In this document: in pieces, positions 60,132 through 64,000 of the stretch | Layout of the letters: each line of letters starts with the position of its first letter | How positions within the stretch are numbered: the stretch's first letter is position 1 | Origin: Anaerolineaceae bacterium UBA4890 | GTDB lineage: Bacteria; Chloroflexota; Anaerolineae; Anaerolineales; Anaerolineaceae | Reading direction: 5' to 3' | NCBI GenBank assembly: GCA_002399085.1 | Contig: DHCY01000006.1 | Location: 1-64,000 of the forward strand | DNA length: 64,000 nucleotides | The notes under the pieces: model-generated | What the model saw: the letters and a program-made list of their open reading frames with translations, nothing else | What the model was told of the DNA's origin: nothing | Database searches by the model: none | Translations under genes and position numbers: made by a program

Positions 60132-61532
60132 TTACAACTCGAACGACTGCCCCTTTTGGGCAAAAACAGGCTCGGGCAATTCAGGGTATTCAGCAAGTCG
60201 TTCCATGAGAGCTGTCGCTGCATTTTCTTCACCATGCACCAAAATCAGGTTCTCAAGCATGTCCTCGCTTGAAAGTGCATATTCAACCAATAAATCCTGC
60301 CCGGCGTGGGCGCTGAGACCACCAATGGTGACCACTTCTGCCTTCCTAAAATACTCCTCGCCAAAGATGCGCACCTTGCGTTCGCGGTCTGCCAGCCGGC
60401 GACCCAGCGTATCGGGCGCCTGCCAGGAGATGATCAGGATGGTGTTGCGACCGTCTTCGATATTATTTTTCAAATGATGCAGGATGCGTCCGTTTTCTGC
60501 CATGCCCGAGGCGGAGATGATGATCATGGGCTCATGCCAGTCATTGAGAGCCTTGGACTCATCCACGCTGCGCGTGAAAATGATGTTGTGATAATCCAGA
60601 CCCTGCATCCGGTGTTCGGCGATGAACTGCCAGGTCTCATCATCAAAACACTCGGTATGCTTCCGGTAGAGGTCTGAGGCGTTGACTGCCAGGGGGCTGT
60701 CCACTACAACCGGGATATCAGGGATATCGCCATTTTCGATAGCCTGTGCGAGGAAATAGGTCAGGTTTTGGGTGCGACCAATGGCAAAAGCGGGCACGAT
60801 GATTTTGCCACCTCGCTTTACGGTGCGATTGATTGCGTCGATAAATTCATCATAGGCATCGTCCATGTTCTCATGCGCTTTATCACCGTAGGTACATTCC
60901 ATCATCACGGTATGGGCATCGCTGGGTAGAACCGGATCCCGCAAAATCGGGGCATCAAACCTGCCGATATCGCCTGAATACCAGAGCCGTTTTGAATTGC
61001 CGGCTTCGTCAAAGTAATCGAGAACGACTGCCGAAGAACCAAGGATATGCCCAGCTTCAACAAGGTGGGCAACCACGCCAGGGATAACCTGCTTTTTTTC
61101 ATCGTACCAAAGCGAGCGGAATTGCGGCATCGCCATGAGGGCATCTTTTTGAGTATAAATCGGCTCCAGACTGCCTAAACCCTGCTTGCGGCGTTTTTTG
61201 TTGAGATACTTGATATCGTTTTCCTGGATGTGACCGGAATCGCGCAGCATGATGTCTGCCAGGTCAACGGTGGCATTGGTGGCGTATATTGGACCCTTGA
61301 AGCCTTGCTTGACCAGATTGGGGATGTTGCCACTGTGGTCAATATGGGCATGGCTGAGGATCAATGCGTCGATTTCAGCGGGGTTGAAGGGGAAATGTTG
61401 GTTGACGTAGTAAGATTCCTCGCGTTTGCCCTGGTAAGTACCGCAATCCAGCAGAAGTTTGTGTTCGTTGTGTTCAACCAGGAACATCGAGCCGGTTACT
61501 GTTTGTGCTGCACCGTATACTGTTAGTTTCAT
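60132..61532 (-). CDS. Beta-CASP metallo-beta-lactamase-fold RNase
   Basis: The 466-residue protein has MBL motifs (LSHAHIDHSGNIPNL, LVEAGHILGSSAVVLDY, LWYSGDIGRFD, MECTYGDKAHEN), a beta-CASP insertion (PAFAIGRTQNLTYFL, SASGMAENGRILHHL) and a C-terminal RNA-binding MBL part (SAHAGQDLLVEYALSS). It matches the CPSF/YsgA-like nucleases that cut or trim RNA. It overlaps the RNase D gene by four bases (ATGA), so the two RNA-processing enzymes are co-translated. Confidence 0.92.
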   Translation of the reverse strand: MKLTVYGAAQTVTGSMFLVEHNEHKLLLDCGTYQGKREESYYVNQHFPFNPAEIDALILSHAHIDHSGNIPNLVKQGFKGPIYATNATVDLADIMLRDSGHIQENDIKYLNKKRRKQGLGSLEPIYTQKDALMAMPQFRSLWYDEKKQVIPGVVAHLVEAGHILGSSAVVLDYFDEAGNSKRLWYSGDIGRFDAPILRDPVLPSDAHTVMMECTYGDKAHENMDDAYDEFIDAINRTVKRGGKIIVPAFAIGRTQNLTYFLAQAIENGDIPDIPVVVDSPLAVNASDLYRKHTECFDDETWQFIAEHRMQGLDYHNIIFTRSVDESKALNDWHEPMIIISASGMAENGRILHHLKNNIEDGRNTILIISWQAPDTLGRRLADRERKVRIFGEEYFRKAEVVTIGGLSAHAGQDLLVEYALSSEDMLENLILVHGEENAATALMERLAEYPELPEPVFAQKGQSFEL

Positions 61533-62668
61533 TTCTTTTTCCTTTTAGTCACTGCAAGAATTTCCTGCCCGTAGGCTGCATAGTGATGAGGGTAATTGTG
61601 CATTACCTCAATCAACTGTTCTTCAGATTGGGGATCGTGGTGGGCAATACGCTCCACCAGGTCTCGTGAGAGCACCGCATTGGAGGGGATGCCTTCTTTT
61701 TCACCAATTTCTTTGCGCCAATCGCTCAACTTTTCACGTAGTTTCATCTCACGGTCTGCGAGTCGGTGATTTTTGCGAGGATTGACTACGATCGGGTTCT
61801 CGCGCCACTTTTTGACGACCTGCATCATCTGCTTACCGTAGCGCTTGATTAGGGCAGGGGAGAGTGAAGGTAGCAAGCCCAGTTGTTCTATGTATTTTGG
61901 CTGGGTGGTGGCTATTTCGATCATAGCTTTGTCGGAGAAAACCTTGAAAGGTGGTACGTCTCTTTGCTCCGCGATCTTCTCACGCAGGTGATTGAGCTGC
62001 TTGAGCAGGCTCAGGGCGGTTGGTTTGAGATCCTGTGAGCCCTTGACCCGCCAGAGGTCTTCTTCGTGGTCTTTCATTGGTAGGGTGATGCGTGCCAGGG
62101 CGGCGCTGTCTTCGAGGACGAATTCCAACCGGTTGGTTTCTTTCAGTTTTTCCACCAGCAGATCGCGGAGCTGCAGCAGATAGTGCGAATCTCCCTGGGC
62201 GTAGACGAGCATCTCCGGGTCGAGCGGGCGCTTGCCCCAGTTGGCACGCTGGTACTTTTTTTCAAGCTGAATATCAAAATACTTATCCAGTAAGGCAGCC
62301 AGCCCGATGGATGGTTCAGCCAGGGCTGTGGCGGCGAGCATGGTGTCGAAAATATTGACGAATTCGAAGCCAAAATCACGCTTGAGTGTCGCCAGGTCGT
62401 AATCGCCGGCATGAAACACTTTTTGAATTTTGGCGTCAGCAAAAACCTCACCCAAAGGGGTCATATCTTGTATTGGGAAAGGATCGACCAGGTAATCGGT
62501 TTCAGGTGTTGAGATCTGCATCAGGCAAACACGTTCCTGGTAGGCATGCAGGCTGTTCGATTCGGTGTCTACGGCGATGGAAAGCTGTTTTTTTAGGTCT
62601 GCCACCATGTGGCTGAGAGTATCCTGCGAATTGACGAGGCGTGCAGGTGGCAGCGAGAATAAGTTCAT
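61529..62668 (-). CDS. rnd: RNase D-like 3'-5' exonuclease with two HRDC domains
   Basis: The 379-residue protein has DEDDy exonuclease motifs: IAVDTESNSLHAY (Exo I), HAGDYDLATLKRDFG (Exo II) and YAQGDSHYLLQLRDLL (Exo III with the Tyr). Two HRDC-like helical domains follow (about 205-290 and 300-375: DVPPFKVFSDKAMIEIA, GIPSNAVLSRDLVERIA). RNase D trims tRNA 3' ends, and a tRNA gene lies 1.6 kb away. The ATG at 62668 directly follows a TATAAT with six bases between, so the mRNA may be leaderless. Confidence 0.92.
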   Translation of the reverse strand: MNLFSLPPARLVNSQDTLSHMVADLKKQLSIAVDTESNSLHAYQERVCLMQISTPETDYLVDPFPIQDMTPLGEVFADAKIQKVFHAGDYDLATLKRDFGFEFVNIFDTMLAATALAEPSIGLAALLDKYFDIQLEKKYQRANWGKRPLDPEMLVYAQGDSHYLLQLRDLLVEKLKETNRLEFVLEDSAALARITLPMKDHEEDLWRVKGSQDLKPTALSLLKQLNHLREKIAEQRDVPPFKVFSDKAMIEIATTQPKYIEQLGLLPSLSPALIKRYGKQMMQVVKKWRENPIVVNPRKNHRLADREMKLREKLSDWRKEIGEKEGIPSNAVLSRDLVERIAHHDPQSEEQLIEVMHNYPHHYAAYGQEILAVTKRKKK

Positions 62669-62680
62669 AAAATGATTATA
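62669..62680 (-). promoter_or_regulatory. -10 element abutting RNase D start (leaderless candidate)
   Basis: TATAAT (62675-62680, minus strand), six bases, then ATG at 62668. No ribosome-binding site fits between. Confidence 0.6.
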
Positions 62681-62841
62681 CACTGGCTGGATTGTTTTCC
62701 TGGTGCTGTCGATGTGGAAAATTTGTTAACTTATAGTTGCCCGATTCTGTTTTCAGTTATCCTATGGTATGATTTTTTCCATCAAAACTCTTCTGCTGCC
62801 CCTCAAAAGGCAATGTATTCTAAAGACGTGGAGAACTTCTC

Positions 62842-63492
62842 ATGACCAAAATCGAATTTACCAGCAACTATCAGGATCTCTCGACCAACGAAGGTTTCCA
62901 GTTTGAATTCAACTGCAACCGATGTGGGACCGGTTATCGCACCTCGTTTCAACCTTACGCGATTGGCAAGATCAGCGGCGCGCTGGACACTGCCAGCAGC
63001 TTGTTTGGAGGTTTATTCAGCCACGCTTCGACAATTGGTGACCGGGCTAAAAGCGCGACCTGGGAAAGAGATCACGACAATGCCTTCCTCAAAGCTGCCC
63101 AGGAACTGAAAGGCGATTTTGTACAATGCCCGCGCTGCTCTTCGTGGGTCTGCAGGGAGAAATGCTGGAACACCAGCAAGGGATTATGTAAAAATTGCTC
63201 ACCAGACCTGGGCGTCGAGATGGCAGCAGCGCAGTCCAGCCGAACGGTTGAAGAGATCTGGGCACATTCCAAGATGGCGGAAGATGACCGGGCGATGCTT
63301 AAAGAAGAAAGCTGGCGTGAAGGCGCAAGAGCAACCTGTCCGGAATGCGGTGTGGCATTGGGCGAAAAAACCAAGTTCTGTCCAGAGTGCGGTGCGAAGA
63401 TCTTGCAGGTGGTCTTTTGTAAAGAATGCGGTGCCAAGCTCGATGTCGGAACGAAGTTTTGTTCAGAGTGCGGGACGAAGGTTGGGGCGTAA
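62842..63492 (+). CDS. Multi-zinc-ribbon protein, unknown function
   Basis: The 216-residue protein contains repeated CxxC pairs: NRCGTGYR (residue 26 on), QCPRCSSWVCREKCW, CKNC, TCPECGVALGEKTKFCPECG and FCKECGAKLDVGTKFCSECG. The last two are double zinc ribbons with a shared C-x2-C-x12-C-x2-C pattern. There is no signal peptide or membrane helix. Many genomes carry such proteins next to regulators or ion channels; the function is unknown. A GGAG site precedes the ATG, and a TATGAT lies about 70 bases upstream. Confidence 0.8.
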   Translation: MTKIEFTSNYQDLSTNEGFQFEFNCNRCGTGYRTSFQPYAIGKISGALDTASSLFGGLFSHASTIGDRAKSATWERDHDNAFLKAAQELKGDFVQCPRCSSWVCREKCWNTSKGLCKNCSPDLGVEMAAAQSSRTVEEIWAHSKMAEDDRAMLKEESWREGARATCPECGVALGEKTKFCPECGAKILQVVFCKECGAKLDVGTKFCSECGTKVGA

Positions 63493-63515
63493 TCGCCAAT
63501 TGGTTGAAGATTTCG

Positions 63516-63541
63516 TATGGCGGGGGCTTGCTCCCACCGCA
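63516..63541. repeat. Short dispersed hairpin element, copy 2
   Basis: TGGCGGGGGCTTGCTCCCACC is almost the same as the element at 8016-8040. It lies between the zinc-ribbon gene and the histidine phosphatase gene. Confidence 0.5.
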
Positions 63542-63555
63542 AGCCGAGGTGAAGT

Positions 63556-64000
63556 ATGCATTTAGTAATGATCAGACATGGACAACAAGATTATTCCTTA
63601 ACAGAAGGCAAAGGTTTCAGAGGTCCTGCACGGGAGTTGGCACCATTGACTAAGTTGGGGGTTGAACAAGCCGAGGCAGTAGCCCTGGACTCACGCCTGG
63701 AAGGCAGCCAACTGATCATTAGTTCGCCATATACGCGCTCTTTGCAAACAGCAGCGATCATCTCCCGGGTGACTGGCTTGAAAATTGAAGTCGCTTTTGA
63801 TCTGCACGAATGGCTGATCGATACCAGGTATGAGAATAAAGACCAGGAAGATACCTACGCGTCTGTGATGGAAATCAGCGCGTTTGAGGGCGTGCGGCGG
63901 GAGGGTGCCAAGCTGCATTGGGAAGGCTATGACCAGGTTGCCGAGAGAGCCTACGCTGCCCTGCGCCCCTATCTGTATTTGGACAAGGTGATTGTTGTTT
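63556..64000 (+). CDS. Histidine phosphatase superfamily protein, truncated by window end
   Basis: The frame starts MHLVMIRHGQQDYSLTEG, with the RHG catalytic motif of phosphoglycerate-mutase-like phosphatases, and continues through TKLGVEQAEAVALDS, ISSPYTRSLQTAAIIS (second Arg motif) and LHEWLIDTRY. It is still open at 64000 after 148 codons. A GAGGTGA site five bases before the ATG supports the start. Substrate unknown. Confidence 0.85.
   Translation, partial: MHLVMIRHGQQDYSLTEGKGFRGPARELAPLTKLGVEQAEAVALDSRLEGSQLIISSPYTRSLQTAAIISRVTGLKIEVAFDLHEWLIDTRYENKDQEDTYASVMEISAFEGVRREGAKLHWEGYDQVAERAYAALRPYLYLDKVIVV

Overview
The window looks like chromosomal DNA from a bacterium of the phylum Chloroflexota, most likely class Anaerolineae. 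This is an inference from gene content and style. Base composition is near half G+C. There are many lipoproteins and secreted proteins with Thr/Pro-rich linkers, a eukaryotic-type Ser/Thr kinase beside an FHA regulator, a bactofilin, FemAB-like enzymes, an [NiFe]-hydrogenase and PPK2. Several families of palindromic dispersed repeats occupy the gaps. No phage, plasmid, transposase, CRISPR array or rRNA gene was seen. The only RNA gene found is tRNA-Ser(CGA) at 59879-59966.

Layout. 1-2.3 kb (minus): frr-uppS-cdsA, covering ribosome recycling, undecaprenyl diphosphate and CDP-diacylglycerol synthesis. 2.3-6.5 kb (minus): a ChvE/MmsAB-type monosaccharide ABC importer. 6.5-13.5 kb: a CpXC zinc-binding protein, a divergent FHA-winged-helix regulator and membrane Ser/Thr kinase, then a GH3-like surface protein coupled to a glycerophosphodiesterase. 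13.6-22.5 kb: an ATP-cone/uridine-kinase-like protein, a ROK-like protein, Hsp20, PPK2 plus a PfkB-type kinase, glutaminyl cyclase, peptidase T and a membrane protein. 22.5-26.2 kb: SlyD-type isomerase, a Fur/Zur-type regulator and ZnuACB, with a perfect palindrome in the regulator's leader. 26.2-28.1 kb: an acyltransferase and a CDP-alcohol phosphatidyltransferase. 28.2-34 kb: a lipoprotein, YchF-like GTPase, SurE, SbcD-like nuclease and an HD protein.

33.9-37.7 kb (minus) is the most unusual block: a two-subunit group-3-like [NiFe]-hydrogenase, followed by a polytopic DUF1576 protein and a small unknown protein, with two consensus DnaA boxes at the promoter. 37.9-47.9 kb holds an inositol-phosphatase-family protein, a repeat-rich gap, an ABC exporter and a minus-strand surface-polymer cluster (RidA, GT2, polyprenyl-phosphate sugar transferase, two FemAB proteins, a PLP enzyme). 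48-53 kb: glutamate dehydrogenase, OsmC, bactofilin, 3-methyladenine glycosylase, epimerase and a LysM protein. 53.8-64 kb: a VanW/G5 protein, two small paralogous membrane proteins, urocanate hydratase, PAP2 phosphatase, tRNA-Ser, a beta-CASP nuclease with RNase D, a zinc-ribbon protein and a histidine phosphatase cut off by the window edge.

Cross-cutting observations. Seven genes have a -10-like hexamer only 6-8 bases upstream of the start codon, which suggests leaderless mRNAs. Four long gaps (38.7-39.1, 41.6-41.9, 50.1-50.4 and 53.1-53.8 kb) are filled by palindromic or tandem repeats, some of which share core motifs. Several enzymes lack family-typical residues: the GH3 protein, the ROK-like protein and the PfkB-type kinase. 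The hydrogenase large subunit ends at its C-terminal metal-binding motif with no cleavable tail.
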